In this document: piece by piece, positions 41,540 through 58,764 of the stretch | Layout: every line of letters starts with the position of its first letter | How positions within the stretch are numbered: position 1 is the stretch's first letter | Source of the DNA: Ficedula albicollis | Taxonomy: Eukaryota; Chordata; Aves; Passeriformes; Muscicapidae | Direction: 5' to 3' | DNA: 64,000 bases | Assembly (NCBI RefSeq): GCF_000247815.1 | Contig: NC_021675.1 | Span: 69,170,051 to 69,234,050, forward strand | The notes under the pieces: generated by a model | What the model was told of the DNA's origin: nothing | What the model saw: the letters and a program-made list of their open reading frames with translations, nothing else | Database searches by the model: none | Translations under genes and position numbers: made by a program

Positions 41540-42502
41540 CTTTCCCCGAGCTGAGCAATGGCAGCTTGAGTGGGAACCGGACGGGACAAGGCAGCCAGAG
41601 CGCTGCCAACCGGTCCTGGGGGCTGCAAGGGGAGGAGACCCCCGAGGGCAACGGCACCACGCTGACTTTCGCCTTGGATGTGCAGGCGGTGGGCGTCGGG
41701 GTCTTCCTGGCGGTGTTCATCCTCTCGGCCATCGTGGGGAACATCCTGGTCATCCTGTCGGTGGCTTGCAACCGGCACCTGCAGACGGTCACCAACTACT
41801 TCATCGTCAACCTGGCCATCGCCGACCTGCTGCTCAGCACCACCGTGCTGCCCTTCTCGGCCACGCTGGAGGTGTTGGGCTTCTGGGTGTTCGGGCGCAT
41901 CTTCTGCAACATCTGGGCAGCGGTGGACGTGCTGTGCTGCTCTGCCTCCATCATGAGCCTGTGCATCATCTCCGTGGACAGGTACATCGGCGTCAAGTAC
42001 TCCCTCAAGTACCCCACCATCATGACCGAGAGGAAGGCGGTGGTCATCCTGGTGGTGGTCTGGCTCTCCTCCATGGTCATCTCCATCGGGCCGCTGCTGG
42101 GCTGGAAGGAGCCGCCGCCGCCGGACGAGAGCATCTGCAGCATCACGGAGGAGCCGGGCTATGCCCTCTTCTCCTCCCTCTTCTCCTTCTACCTGCCCCT
42201 CATGGTCATCCTGGTGATGTACTTCAGGATTTACGTGGTGGCCAGGCGCACCACGCGCAGCCTGGAGGCCGGGGTCAAGAAGGAGAGGAACAAGTCGATG
42301 GAGGTGGTGCTGCGCATCCACTGCCGCAGCGTGCTGGAGGAGCCCCTCGCCAGCGCCCGCAGCAAGGGCCACAACTTCAGGAGCTCCCTCTCCGTGCGCC
42401 TCCTCAAGTTCTCCCGGGAGAAAAAAGCAGCCAAGACTCTCGCCATCGTCGTGGGCGTTTTCATCCTCTGCTGGTTCCCCTTCTTCTTCATCCTGCCTTT
42501 TG
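41536..42502 (+). CDS. ADRA1D: Alpha-1D adrenergic receptor, coding exon 1 (partial gene)
   Basis: Class A GPCR of the plasma membrane that binds adrenaline/noradrenaline and signals through Gq (family knowledge). The exon encodes 322 residues plus one base. Visible landmarks: four N-glycosylation sequons (N8, N14, N25, N39), TM1 N69, TM2 D97, C124 pairing with C201, amine-binding D131, DRY at 148-150, TM4 W176, TM5 S213/S217 and P221, and TM6 CWFP at 312-315. It stops after TM6, where alpha-1 receptor genes have their single intron, at a phase-1 donor. [18 protein letters not shown] and TLAIVVGVF favour ADRA1D over ADRA1A/B. The ATG at 41536 is chosen because A is at -3 and no in-frame ATG lies between it and the assembly gap. 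About 50 residues precede TM1, much shorter than the mammalian N-terminus. TM7 and the tail are absent from the window. The third intracellular loop carries RNKS and the conserved [10 protein letters not shown] segment. Confidence 0.95.
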
Positions 42503-42508
42503 GTAAGT
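42503..42508 (+). other. ADRA1D exon 1 splice donor (GTAAGT), rebuilt by an LTR insertion
   Basis: The exon ends TTTTG followed by GTAAGT, a consensus 5' splice site in phase 1, at the position where alpha-1 receptor genes are interrupted. Bases 42503-42507 (GTAAG) are host sequence. The +6 T at 42508 is the first base of the LTR. The uninterrupted site, rebuilt by removing the LTR and one TAAG copy, reads GTAAGTGACC. Confidence 0.85.
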
Positions 42509-43105
42509 GTTATAAATGAGAAACAAAGTCTCGGTACTTAGCAAAATTTAGATTGCTTTTATTTTATATAGACAGAGCAAGCAGCGCTGGGGAAAACGTG
42601 AGGGGTCACCGCCCACTCCACACTGCCACCGAACCTGGCTTGCAGCTCCCTTTTTATAGTGTGGTTTTCCTTGTAGTCATCAATAATTGTTATTGTTTTG
42701 TTGTAATAATTCTGCAAGGTAAGCAGTGGTGGTCAAAGAAACTTCCAAACTTCCGTGGGACAGCTCTTGGGACAATCGTTCGTGTAACCATCGGGTCTTG
42801 GTAGATAAAAAACAGACGAAGTGGGAATTCTGATCTTTAGCAGATAGTTTGTAATTGATTACACAAAGGCAGGGAATCTGATTTTGCAGAATCTGTTGGG
42901 CTGTGTGAAAGCCTTGTTTTGCAAGCTGTCCATAGATACAACTTATTTAGGAAACATAATATTCATAACGGGGATTTAAACAGAATGGGTTTAATCATAT
43001 ATTTCCCTTTATCTAGGTCCATGTTCTTTTCTTATTTTAAGTATTCTGGTTTATACAGACTGTAAAACTTCTATGATTAACATGAATCATTTATCGATTA
43101 TCACA
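42508..43105 (-). mobile_element. Solo LTR of an endogenous retrovirus inserted in the ADRA1D splice donor
   Basis: A 598-bp element reads TGTGATAATCG...TTATAACA on the minus strand, with TG/CA ends and short inverted termini. It is flanked by a 4-bp direct repeat TAAG (42504-42507 and 43106-43109). In minus orientation it has, in order, a TATAAAAA box (42651-42658) and an AATAAA polyadenylation signal (42558-42563), spaced as in the U3-R-U5 of an LTR. No internal viral genes are present, so it is a solo LTR left by LTR-LTR recombination. A 4-bp duplication is typical of class I (gammaretrovirus-like) elements; the exact family is not assigned. It is antisense to ADRA1D, so its own poly(A) signal does not face gene transcription. 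Confidence 0.85.
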
Positions 43106-43109
43106 TAAG

Positions 43110-46069
<2,960 letters not shown>

Positions 46070-47309
46070 TTTTATTAATTGCAATTTCCTATTCAAATCT
46101 GAGAATCATTCAGTGCTGTCAAGAAAGGAACAGAAACTTCTAATCTTGCATTTTACAGCTCAGGAGACAGGTCTGAAACTTGCAGAAATCAGAAAATTTT
46201 ACTGTAAATCCACAGGCTGAAACATGCTGGGGCCAAGTCTGCTAAAAAAAAAGGTGTAAGTGGTAAAATAAAATAGGTTTTATTTATTTCATTAGGCAAA
46301 ATTAGGTGAAAGAATTCAGGACCAACTGAAATTATATTGATACACATTTTAAATGAAAGTGAAAAACAAAATAACTTTCAATTGAAGAGCAATGTATTGT
46401 TTCAACTTAAGAGTAAATGGGAATTTATTAAAATTCAGACATTTCAAACTGAGCCTTCAAATTGCTTCAGAGTGAAATGAGTAAGTGATCTGTTTTCTTC
46501 TGAAAATACCCAAATGTTTTGACTTCTTTTTTCCCCTCTCTTTAACATGAATTTGCAAGAAGTCATTGTTGAGTCACACTGTTCACTGATGTCTGATTTA
46601 AAATTTTCAGTAAAATTAAAATTTTCAAGTGACAGAAGACCCTCAGCTCCACTTAAAAGTCCTCCAGCACTCGGAAACTTCCGTTCTCACACCGTCCTCA
46701 GTGTCTCTGAGTCTGCACACATCCTTGTCCCTCTCAGCAGAGCAGCTCCCACATTACTTACACAGCAGTAATATTCAGCACATCACTGCTGAAAAGCTGA
46801 AATAACCCAAAATTTCAAATAACAAGAGCTATGTATGCTCTAAATGCTGTCAGCCCTTTCTCCGTGCTCCAATAATCTACGGTGATTTTTTCCTTAAATC
46901 AGCTCAAACTCCCCGATCCTACCACAGTCCATTTAGCAGCTGAGTGATTTAACTCCCTCCTGGGTGTGTGATCCCAGTCCCTGAGCAGGGGATGCTGTCA
47001 CCAGGAGTTTAAATGCCATTAACAGCTTCTGTGGCTAATGAGGGGCTTGAGCAGCGAGTTGTTCAGCCCAGGATGAAATCCTGGTTTGTAGCTCGTGTTT
47101 AGGTTGAGGCTTGGCTGAGTGTGGAGAGCAGTGGAGCTGTCCCAGGCTGCTCTCTGGGGAGGCTGGGAGCTGGTTCTGGGGTTTGTGGTTGTTCCCTGAG
47201 CAAACACCTGCCAGGAGAATTTAACTGGAGACTTTGCTGAGATGTAGGGCTGGGTGTTTAAGGCTGGTTTGTAGCTTAGGGTTCATCTCCCTTTGGTTGT
47301 CTCAGGGCA
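46070..47309. other. Intronic sequence, no gene seen
   Basis: AT-rich unique sequence between a C run and a CR1. Confidence 0.5.
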
Positions 47310-47692
47310 CAGAGATGCTCCAAGGGCTGCTCTGGAGCCAGGCTGGGAGAGCTGGGGGTGCTCACCTGGGGAGGAGAAGGCTCCAGGGAGAGCTCAGAGC
47401 CTGAAGGAGGATCATAAAGGAGGCAGAACAACTTCTTATGTGGGCAGAAAGTGATAGGACAAGGGGCAGTGATCTTAAACTGCCAGAGGGCCGGGCTGGA
47501 TGGGATATTGGGAAGAAATTCCTCCCTGTGAGGGTGGTGAGCCCTGGCACAGGGTGCCAGAGAAGCTGTGGCTGCCCCTGGATCCCTGGCTGTGTCCAAG
47601 GCCAGGCTGGAGCATTTGGGCTGGTGGGAGGTGTCCCTGCCCATGGCATGGGTGGTGTTGCTGGTCCCTTCCATGGCACGATTCTATGACCA
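47310..47692 (+). mobile_element. CR1 LINE 3' fragment
   Basis: Contains GAGGAGAAGGCTCCAGGGAG, GAGGGTGGTGAGCCCTGGCA, TGTCCCTGCCCATGGCA and a terminal ATTCTATGACC. Confidence 0.92.
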
Positions 47693-47764
47693 CAAAAACA
47701 TCCAGGCAGAACTAATGAGCTGATGGTGTCTGCATTTGCAGGTATTTGCAGAAAAGTGGATATA

Positions 47765-47835
47765 TCCTAGTCTGGATTTTTTTACTCAATGATCTCTGAG
47801 GGCTTTTTCAACTTTAACAATTCTGTGACTCTATG
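47765..47835 (+). mobile_element. Short CR1 3' end
   Basis: CAATGATCTCTGAGGGCTTT...CAATTCTGTGACTCTATGG is a decayed CR1 terminus. Confidence 0.55.
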
Positions 47836-48897
47836 GAGGCTTCACTGGCTCTTCTGCTGATGGAAACTCCTGTTAAAAGTTGGGTGCTGGGTTTGTCCTT
47901 GCAGTAGCACACCTGTGCCAGGTGGTCAGGGAACCAGAACCCCCTACAGGCAGACAGTCACCTGCTTTCTCAAACCTGATGCAGGAGGATGTAAGTAAGA
48001 GTAGGGGGAGGGATGGAGGCCTGGTTCCCAGCACTCTTCAGCTGGGGAGCACCCAAAGGCAATGTGGGTCCTCAGACAGGACCATCCCAGGAGTGCAGGT
48101 CAAGACCTTCTCCATCAGCACCTCAGAAGCATCCAGGAGGAACAGCCACCCCTTGGGACCAAGGATGGACCAGCTGGTAGCCAGGATGGTGATTTATGTG
48201 CCTCAGTGGCCTGTGCTTTATAAGCATGTTCTAATCTGGGGTCCCATAGTGGGCTCCCGTGTTTGTTATTCTTTGGATTTGGTCAGAAATCAAGGCTGGT
48301 GTGAGAAGGAAAGACACATAGTGAGAAATGAGGAAACGCTGTAGTTAGTGCCACACAGGGTGAAGACCACCAGCAGCAGGTTACCCAGACAAGGAAAGCC
48401 TGAAGAGATCCCTGAGCGTGGATAAAACCCCCCAGCCTGGCAGTCTAATGCCTGCCTGGGGCTGGTGCCTTGCTCTGCGTGCAGGGGAAGCTGCTGCTCA
48501 TTCCCAGGTATAATTCAGAAAAACACTGAGCTGGCTTTTCCACCTTCACCCTGAAGGAAAGGCAGCTGCTACACCAGCCAGGCTCTGAAACGTCTCCTTC
48601 AAGCCAAAATATAAAGATATTTTTAGTTGCTGTTTGACATAGGGCAGGAGCCCTTTCACAAAGTGTTTTGCAGAGCCATAGCTGTGCTCAACTTCAGGAA
48701 GTGCCACTTGTAAAATAAATGATGGGGAAAACACTGTGAAAGCACATTTCATCTGAGACCAAATATGTTCTGCTAGAAATGTAGAATCTAATTCTACTCT
48801 GAAAAAAAAGCATTTAGCATGGTTTCCTAATAGAAAAAAGGGTTTATGTTAACACTCTGTGTTAATAATGAGCTCAGCACCTGATGAACTCTTTCAT

Positions 48898-49040
48898 GAT
48901 AGAATCACAGAATGGTTTGGGTTGGGAGGGACCTGAAAGTTCATCCCATTCCACCCCCTGCCATGGGCAGGGACACCTTCCTCCAAAGCAGGTGGCTCTG
49001 AGCCCCCTCCCTTCTCCTGACCTGGTCACACTGCTTTGGA
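48898..49040 (-). mobile_element. CR1 LINE 3' fragment
   Basis: AGAATCACAGAATGGTTTGG, GGTTGGGAGGGACCTGAAAG and CCCTGCCATGGGCAGGGACA. Confidence 0.88.
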
Positions 49041-49654
49041 TGCAGCCCATCATCAACCCCAGTCACATTTGAAAAAGTGATAAAAGTGCTCTAATATCCC
49101 AAGTTCCTAAGTTTCCTGAAAACTTCTATACTCTCCTTCACAGAGCAAGCTCAGCACCTGGTTAGACATCAGAAAGTACTAAAAATCTACCACAAGACAC
49201 AATCCCAGGAAAAACCCAAACTTCTTTAGTGTTGTTGTGCACAGGATAAAAAAAGGTGATTTGAAAATAGAAGAATAAAAGTACATTTAATTAGTTTGAT
49301 TGTCAGGGCAGTTCCTTGTATCTCCTGGAATCTTCTGAGTTGTGGTGGAAGTGGCAGAACTGACATAGAGAAGGGAATGTAGATTGCTTTGGAATAATTA
49401 TCTGTGGCCCAGAGCATCAGATCAAAGTGGAACAAGAGCAGTTGGGATGAACCATTCCATCTGCCACATGTTCCCTGCTGGTCCTGGTTCACAGGAACCA
49501 CACATTGATTAAAAACACCAGCAAAGGCACAGGGCCTCAAAAGCTGCTGGTACCAAGCTGTGGTTGGATTTATGGAGCATCATCCAGGAAGGAGGCACCA
49601 CAGGATGTTCCCATCAAATGGGCTCATGCCAAATTACCAGAAATTAATTAAATT

Positions 49655-51385
49655 ATGGATGATGGATGATGGATGGATGATGGATGGATGGATGATGGAT
49701 GATGGATGGATGATGGATGGATGGATGATGGATGATGGATGGATGATGGATGGATGGATGATGGATGATGGATGGATGATGGATGGATGGATGATGGATG
49801 ATGGATGGATGATGGATGGATGGATGATGGATGATGGATGGATGATGGATGGATGGATGATGGATGATGGATGGATGATGGATGGATGGATGATGGATGA
49901 TGGATGGATGATGGATGGATGGATGATGGATGATGGATGGATGATGGATGGATGGATGATGGATGATGGATGGATGATGGATGGATGGATGATGGATGAT
50001 GGATGGATGATGGATGGATGGATGATGGATGATGGATGGATGATGGATGGATGGATGATGGATGATGGATGGATGATGGATGGATGGATGATGGATGATG
50101 GATGGATGATGGATGGATGGATGATGGATGATGGATGGATGATGGATGGATGGATGATGGATGATGGATGGATGATGGATGGATGGATGATGGATGATGG
50201 ATGGATGATGGATGGATGGATGATGGATGATGGATGGATGATGGATGGATGGATGATGGATGATGGATGGATGATGGATGGATGGATGATGGATGATGGA
50301 TGGATGATGGATGGATGGATGATGGATGATGGATGGATGATGGATGGATGGATGATGGATGATGGATGGATGATGGATGGATGGATGATGGATGATGGAT
50401 GGATGATGGATGGATGGATGATGGATGATGGATGGATGATGGATGGATGGATGATGGATGATGGATGGATGATGGATGGATGGATGATGGATGATGGATG
50501 GATGATGGATGGATGGATGATGGATGATGGATGGATGATGGATGGATGGATGATGGATGATGGATGGATGATGGATGGATGGATGATGGATGATGGATGG
50601 ATGATGGATGGATGGATGATGGATGATGGATGGATGATGGATGGATGGATGATGGATGATGGATGGATGATGGATGGATGGATGATGGATGATGGATGGA
50701 TGATGGATGGATGGATGATGGATGATGGATGGATGATGGATGGATGGATGATGGATGATGGATGGATGATGGATGGATGGATGATGGATGATGGATGGAT
50801 GATGGATGGATGGATGATGGATGATGGATGGATGATGGATGGATGGATGATGGATGATGGATGGATGATGGATGGATGGATGATGGATGATGGATGGATG
50901 ATGGATGGATGGATGATGGATGATGGATGGATGATGGATGGATGGATGATGGATGATGGATGGATGATGGATGGATGGATGATGGATGATGGATGGATGA
51001 TGGATGGATGGATGATGGATGATGGATGGATGATGGATGGATGGATGATGGATGATGGATGGATGATGGATGGATGGATGATGGATGATGGATGGATGAT
51101 GGATGGATGGATGATGGATGATGGATGGATGATGGATGGATGGATGATGGATGATGGATGGATGATGGATGGATGGATGATGGATGATGGATGGATGATG
51201 GATGGATGGATGATGGATGATGGATGGATGATGGATGGATGGATGATGGATGATGGATGGATGATGGATGGATGGATGATGGATGATGGATGGATGATGG
51301 ATGGATGGATGATGGATGATGGATGGATGGATGGATGATGGATGATGGATGGATGATGGATGGATGGATGGATGGATGGATGGAT
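49655..51385 (+). repeat. ATGG/ATG higher-order satellite, 33-bp period, about 52 copies
   Basis: The array consists of ATG and ATGG words in the order ATG-(ATGG)1, ATG-(ATGG)2, ATG-(ATGG)3, giving a 7+11+15 = 33-bp period repeated across about 1.7 kb. The right end is irregular, with longer ATGG runs (4 and then 7 in a row). Since 33 is a multiple of 3, several frames stay open for almost 600 codons; these are repeat artefacts. It lies in the putative ADRA1D intron. Confidence 0.97.
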
Positions 51386-52978
<1,593 letters not shown>

Positions 52979-53384
52979 ATATTATATTATATTTGACAAA
53001 ACAAGTGTATTTCCTTGGGAAAGCATCCTGAATTATCTTCTGATGGATCAATAGAGTTTTACCTGCTGTGATTACTCTGCTGTATTCTAGGTAGGGCTGA
53101 TAGCACCTTTTAATATTATGGGACCCTTCTGGGATGAAGTCCCAGTTCCTGGTGTCAAACATGATCTATCTGATGAAAATTTCCATTCTGTGTCTCTGTA
53201 ACAAGCTGAGTTTGTTTTGCATGTCAGACAGCATGAGATGGACAAACCTGTGAAAGATGAGGGGCAAAACACAGAGTTTGGTTCTTGGGGTCTCTATCCT
53301 TGCAGGTACAAAGCAGGAGATTTATTTCCATCACTCTTTATGGAAAACTTGCTGTATTGGTTCTATGATTCTAGTGAATCAGCT

Positions 53385-53595
53385 TTGTTCACTGATTAGG
53401 ATGATGTTTAGGAAGAATTCCTTCGTGGAAAGGGTTGTCAAGCAGCAGCAAAGGCTGGCCAGGCAGTGGTGGAATCCCCACCCCTGGAGGGATTTAAAAG
53501 CCATGTGGATGTGGCACTTGGAATTGTTGGACTTGGTGATCTTAGAGGGATTTTCCAACCCTAATGGCTTGTGATTCCCTGATTCTGCTTCTGCC
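53385..53595 (+). mobile_element. CR1 LINE 3' fragment
   Basis: GGAAGAATTCCTTCGTGGAA, GAATCCCCACCCCTGGAGGG, GTGATCTTAGAGGGATTTTC, CAACCCTAATGG and a GATTCCCTGATTCTG end. Confidence 0.85.
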
Positions 53596-55417
53596 TGCCC
53601 TGCATCCTCTGATTTGGTGTTCCATGGAACTGTCAGACAGAAACAGAAGACTGCACTTCTCCCTGCACCATGATTTATGGGTGAGACCAGCCCAGGGATG
53701 GATTAACTGGAGTGGCTGGAATAGGAGATGGTTTTTAGCTGCTCCTAATGAATAGCTTTTCTCCAAGAGAGCTCGTAGCTGATGCCTTTGGAGCCAAGCC
53801 CAAGCACCACCAGATCTGGTGGCAGAAAACCAACTGCCAGCTTGATCAAGAGAGGGCATTTCCTCCTCCTGGGCAGTTTCCAACCTGAGACAATTCACAG
53901 CTCAGTCGTTAAGGCCCCCGAAATGCAACTTTTCTTTTTACTCCCTCCAGTAGCTGGGAAAAAGAAAAATTAAAAAAGAAACATCTACAAGGATGTAGAT
54001 CTCCCTGCTGGGAGAAATCCCTGCACTGGACAAGTCCAAGCTGCCTTTGTTGTTCACAGTGAGCACACTGATGGCATTCAGTTAAGGAAGATCAGCAGGG
54101 GATAGGGAATACAGGACTGGCCCCAGACAGCTCTTTCCAAGACAAATCTGCCCAGGAAGTGTGCCTGGAGCTGTAGGAACATGGGATTGTTGGTGCCACT
54201 TGGTTTCAGGACCTGGAATCAAACTTGCTCCTCTTGTGTCCAGGAGTTTGTTTGTTTGTCATGGTTAATGGGATCTGTATTTCCCCCAGAGGCTGGAGCA
54301 GATCACAGGGGTTTCCCTGTCTGATCTCCTGAATTAAAAACTCCTGGCTGCATTCCCCTGCAAGGCTCTTGCAATGCAAGACTGCAACTGCTGAGAAGCC
54401 CAAAGCTGCAAACCTTCCAAAAAATGCCCATGACAGGAAAAAAGAAAATAGCCATAAGGCAGCCCTGCAAGAGATCTCCAATTAAAGGATAAATTCTGCA
54501 AACGCTGAGCAGGGAATAGCCCCCACGGCACACGAATCTGTGACAGACTCTGCTGGAAGGGCTATGCCAGAGCTCAGTCCAGGGGTAAGACCTTGGTGAA
54601 AGCATTTAGGTGGGGAAAAGGTAAAAAAGAAACTTGTTTGGAAGGAGGGAAAATCATATCCTAAGCCTAAAATGGATGGTTTGTAGCATAGAGACAGTGA
54701 TGAATGGGGATATCTTTGTGGCAGTGAGGCAAGAGGGCAGCAGGAGCAGGAAAGGGACAGGAATCCCAGCAGGAGGATGATGTGGAGCCAGGCAGTGCTG
54801 AGGGCAGGGTGTCACCAGCACAGTGGGCTTGTGTCACATCTCATCCCTGGCTGTTTTCCAGCTCAAGTGTCCTCAGAGCAGCTCCACAAATCACTGAGAA
54901 ACAGCTCATGAGTAATGACAGGGATCATGGAGGGCGCTGACCCCAAAGCCCAGGTACTCAGTGTTGAGCCCCTGTGGTGTTATTTCTTGCCCTCTCCCCT
55001 GAGTGCCCAGCAGGGGACCTGACACCTGTATTCCCTGCCCAGCTGAACTCTCAGAAATGCAATTTGGGAGGGCATGGGGCACACAGAAAACACAGTGGTG
55101 GCACCATCAGCTGCCCCTTGTCCTGGTTGGAGAGCAGAGGACTTGGGTTCAGAGCAGCTTCCAGCTTTTGGACCCCAGCCTTTGCAGCCAGGTCCTCTTA
55201 GAGACACTCCCCAAACTGCACCAGGAAGGTTTCTCAGCCATGGGCTCTTTCTGTTCCCAGGGCTCCTTCCATAGGAATTATCTGGAAAGCTGTGAGGATG
55301 CAGTGTGCAGTCCAGCTGGCAGCCTGCCACTGGCTTGTGGGGATTTGGGGAAACAAAGCAGAGTGGCTTCACATCACAGGGTTTGTTTTCTGTGTATTCC
55401 TCACCCAGAGATTATCA

Positions 55418-55600
55418 TGGAATCACAGCATGGTTTGGGATGGATCCCAGATGCCATCCAATTCCACCCCCTGCCATGCAGGGACACCTTCCACTATCCC
55501 AGGCTGTTCCAAGCCCCATCCAGCCTGGCCTTGGACTTTTCCAGGGATCCAGGGGCAGCCACAGCTTCTCTGGGCACCTCACCCCTGGGCACCACCTTCT
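55418..55600 (-). mobile_element. CR1 LINE 3' fragment
   Basis: TGGAATCACAGCATGGTTTG, CCCCTGCCATGCAGGGACAC and GATCCAGGGGCAGCCACAGC. Confidence 0.9.
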
Positions 55601-57144
55601 CAGCAATGAGAAAGAAGGAGCAAAGCACAGGATTTTCCAAATATTGCATCTCTCTCTCTGTCTTCTGCCTTGCAAAAGCCAGATTACTTGGGATTAAATC
55701 CCAAAATAACCCCCAAATAATCCCAAATCTTCACTTCCAGTGGCACCACACAGTTGCAGCAGTCCTGGGCTCTTTGCAGACTGATCTATCCTTCATGATG
55801 CACCAGCCCTTTAGTCACATGCTTCAGCCTCCTCTGTGTCAGGGGCTGTTCAAACAGTTATTTCTAGACTGGAGCCGCTCAAAGTAGTGGATCCAGATGG
55901 ATGTGGGAGGCAGGAGAGCACCCCATGGTGTCTGCATGCAGGCAGACTGCAGTTTTGCCAGCATTTAGGCAAAGGAGTGGTGCAGATACTGGCAGAGAGC
56001 TTCTGCTCTCCTGGGAAAGCCCCCCAGGAGAAGGGAACAATTCCCATTGCATCTCACCCCCTCCCTTGCCCCCAGCCTCCCTCCCTGACCCCCTTCCCTT
56101 CCCTTAACCAGTGCTCCCCTTCTCACCCATGGCTCTGACAGAAAAGCAATGTAATAAATTCTGGTGTGCAGGTAGACAAAGAAATTGGGACCAGGCTCAC
56201 AGGTGAAGATTTCTGTGCTGTTTAGGAGCAGGTGGATGTCTCATCTCCCATTATTATCCATGCCTACGGAGCCTTGATTGCTCACCAGGCTTGGATTGCA
56301 ATTTGCTACCCCCAAATACACCTGGTGCCAGCCCTAATGTAGATGAGGAAACCACGTGAGGTTTTGGTTGCTGAACAGGATGGAGAGAAGCTCCATGATC
56401 TTCTAGAAGGACATACAGGGTCCAGGAGGGACATCCCAGGGCATTTATCTCCTGTGGTACATGACATACAGACAACCTCAGTGTCTGCTACCAGATGACC
56501 TGGATTGTTCCCTGGATTGCTTTCCCAAGAAATTAAAAAGAAAACCAGACACCCTCGTGTGAAACACACCCAGTAACCTCCCCACACGAACATTTCATTC
56601 TCTACCCCATAAACTGGAGTTTAGGATGAGCCCTGCATGTCAGCACCTTTCCCTCAGATGCACCTTTCCACGGGCAGATTGAAGCTGTGTCCTGAAAATG
56701 AAAATAAAGGGGTCACTGCTGCCTGCTCAGATGGCCTGGGAGGAGCCAGCCTGGCTTCCTCCACATTGCTGCCAAGCACTGAAGGGCACACCTTTGCTTC
56801 AGTGCAGCAATAGCAGGAAATAGGTATAAAGGCCTCTGAAGGAAGGGCTTAATTTTTGCTGATGGGCAGAGAAGAAGAAAAGAAGAAGAAAAGCCATTTT
56901 TGTGATTTACTGGTCTGACCTGACCATTTCTTCTGGAGTCTCCATCACTTGGCCTGTGCTCCAGGAAAGCAGGACCCCACTGACTTTCTCAGTAGATGGA
57001 AAACATGGATTAGTCTGCCAGTTTGGCCTCTCCATTTAGGACAAGTAGGGACAGTAAGGTGTTGGACAGGGCAGTGGTGCACACAAAGCTTGTCCCATCA
57101 CAGCTTTAAGTCTTTTCCCACCTGCTGATGCTGAGAGGTGAGAA

Positions 57145-57250
57145 CCAGAAACACACAAGGGCAGGTTGGATGGGGCTCAGAGAAACCTGGGAGGTGTCCC
57201 TGTCCATGGCAGGTCCCTCCAACCCAAACCACTCTGCAATTCCATGGCTT
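57145..57250 (+). mobile_element. Short CR1 3' end
   Basis: GGCAGGTTGGATGGGGCTCA, GGTGTCCCTGTCCATGGCAG, CCTCCAACCCAAACCACTC and AATTCCATGG. Confidence 0.8.
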
Positions 57251-58656
57251 TACAGCACATGTGATGCTCAGACTCTTCCTGGGATTCATTAGCATCCCTT
57301 AAGGACCCCAGTGGGCAGCATGGCTGCTGCTCTCCTGCAGGAAGGGTCCATGAGCTTCCCCCAAAGGTCAGGGGAATGAGGACGTGGGTGGTTTCATTTC
57401 CCTGCTGCAAGGACAGGGCAAGGGAAAGTATTTACATTCAAAACAGAACTTTCCCAGTGTCTGTGGCTGCTTGAGTCAAAGGCAGGGAGGGAAGGGGGCT
57501 GAGAGGAGGGTGTTTACATTAAATGGGGCCATCAGCCTGTCAGGCTGAATTCCACACGTTCAGCTGGAAAAGGTCTGTTCTTCCCTGTGTACTCTCGCTG
57601 CACACCCCTCAGCAGGCACTCTGAGAAACTACAGGTGATTAAATTAACAGCCTAATGTATGGAACAAAAACAATTTGCTCCAAAACCATGCGTTTACTGC
57701 TCCAAGCAGAGCTGGGTGACTCACAGCAGAATTCACATCAGCCATTGGAGAGCAGCACTGCAGAAATATGATCACGTTCTGCCATCCCACCGAGTGCACT
57801 GGCAATCCCTCTGGTGCCTTCTTCCTTTGTAGCTCTTCACCTTCTTCTCCCTTTTCTTTATTTTCCTCCTGCCTGTGCCCCTCTGTGGCTCTGGTGGCAA
57901 ATACCACGGGCACCTTTGGAGGAAGGAGTGACTGCCACTGCAGATCCCCACGGGTCAGCCCTGATCCCATTCAAAATCTCCTGGGCTCCATGTGTGTGCC
58001 AGTCCTGAATTGCTGCTCTGCCTTGGGAGAGGCCATTCTGGATCTTACTGCTTCCAGTTCCTGGAAATTTTATTGTTTGCAGTGGGAACATATCTGTGTC
58101 TCCTTGCAAATTCATTAGTTTCATATCATCTTCCTTAAGTAATTAGATCCTTTCCTCGGATTTCCCCCTTCTGGCAAACAACTTCTTAGAGGTCTTCTCC
58201 CCCTGTAGGCTCTTTTTGTTGAATCCATCCCACCTAATGCCCCTGCTTTTACCATCCATATTCCCCCACTGATCCATCTGGATTTACTCCCCTTTAGGTC
58301 ACTGATGGTTTGGGTGCTTTGGGAGACCAGCCTTGTACTTTACACTCAAACTCTTGAAGATACAGCAGAAAAAAATGTGTGTCTGGGCAAGCAGTTCTGT
58401 GTGGCAATAACCCTGATGTCCCTGTTAGCAATGGTCCTGACAGACCACACTTCCCAGCTGGAGAAAAGAACACCTGGACTGTGTTGGTGGATGTCCCCTG
58501 TGGTTGCCTCTGTCCAGGCTGTGCAGTTTGGTGCTCTCCCTGTGAACCTGGCACAGGGTTTGGACAATTCTGGGTCGTGCCACAGAGATCTCCAAGGAAA
58601 AGTGTCTCAAAAATAAATGGTTGCTCCCCTGCCATGCCCAAGCTCATGCTCAGGGC

Positions 58657-58764
58657 TGTACCACAGGGTTAATTTCATGAGCCCACCTTTTTCATTGCTA
58701 TTTTGCGGGTTGTACCACAGGGTTAATTTCATGAGCCCACCTTTTTCATTGCTGTTTTGTTCCT
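58657..58764 (+). repeat. Tandem duplication, 2 x 54 bp
   Basis: The TGTACCACAGGGTTAATTTC unit starts at 58657 and 58711, with minor differences. Confidence 0.9.

Noticed and set aside
40855..42372. 505-codon minus-strand ORF opposite ADRA1D
   Set aside because: Shadow of a GC-rich coding exon; it runs through the gap and shows no homology I recognise.
41536..42502. Assignment to ADRA1A or ADRA1B
   Set aside because: [38 protein letters not shown] and CWFPFFF match ADRA1D rather than the CWLP/LGIVV pattern of the other two.
47880..48344. 154-codon + strand ORF
   Set aside because: No recognisable domain or conserved motif, no splice or promoter context; may be decayed repeat sequence.
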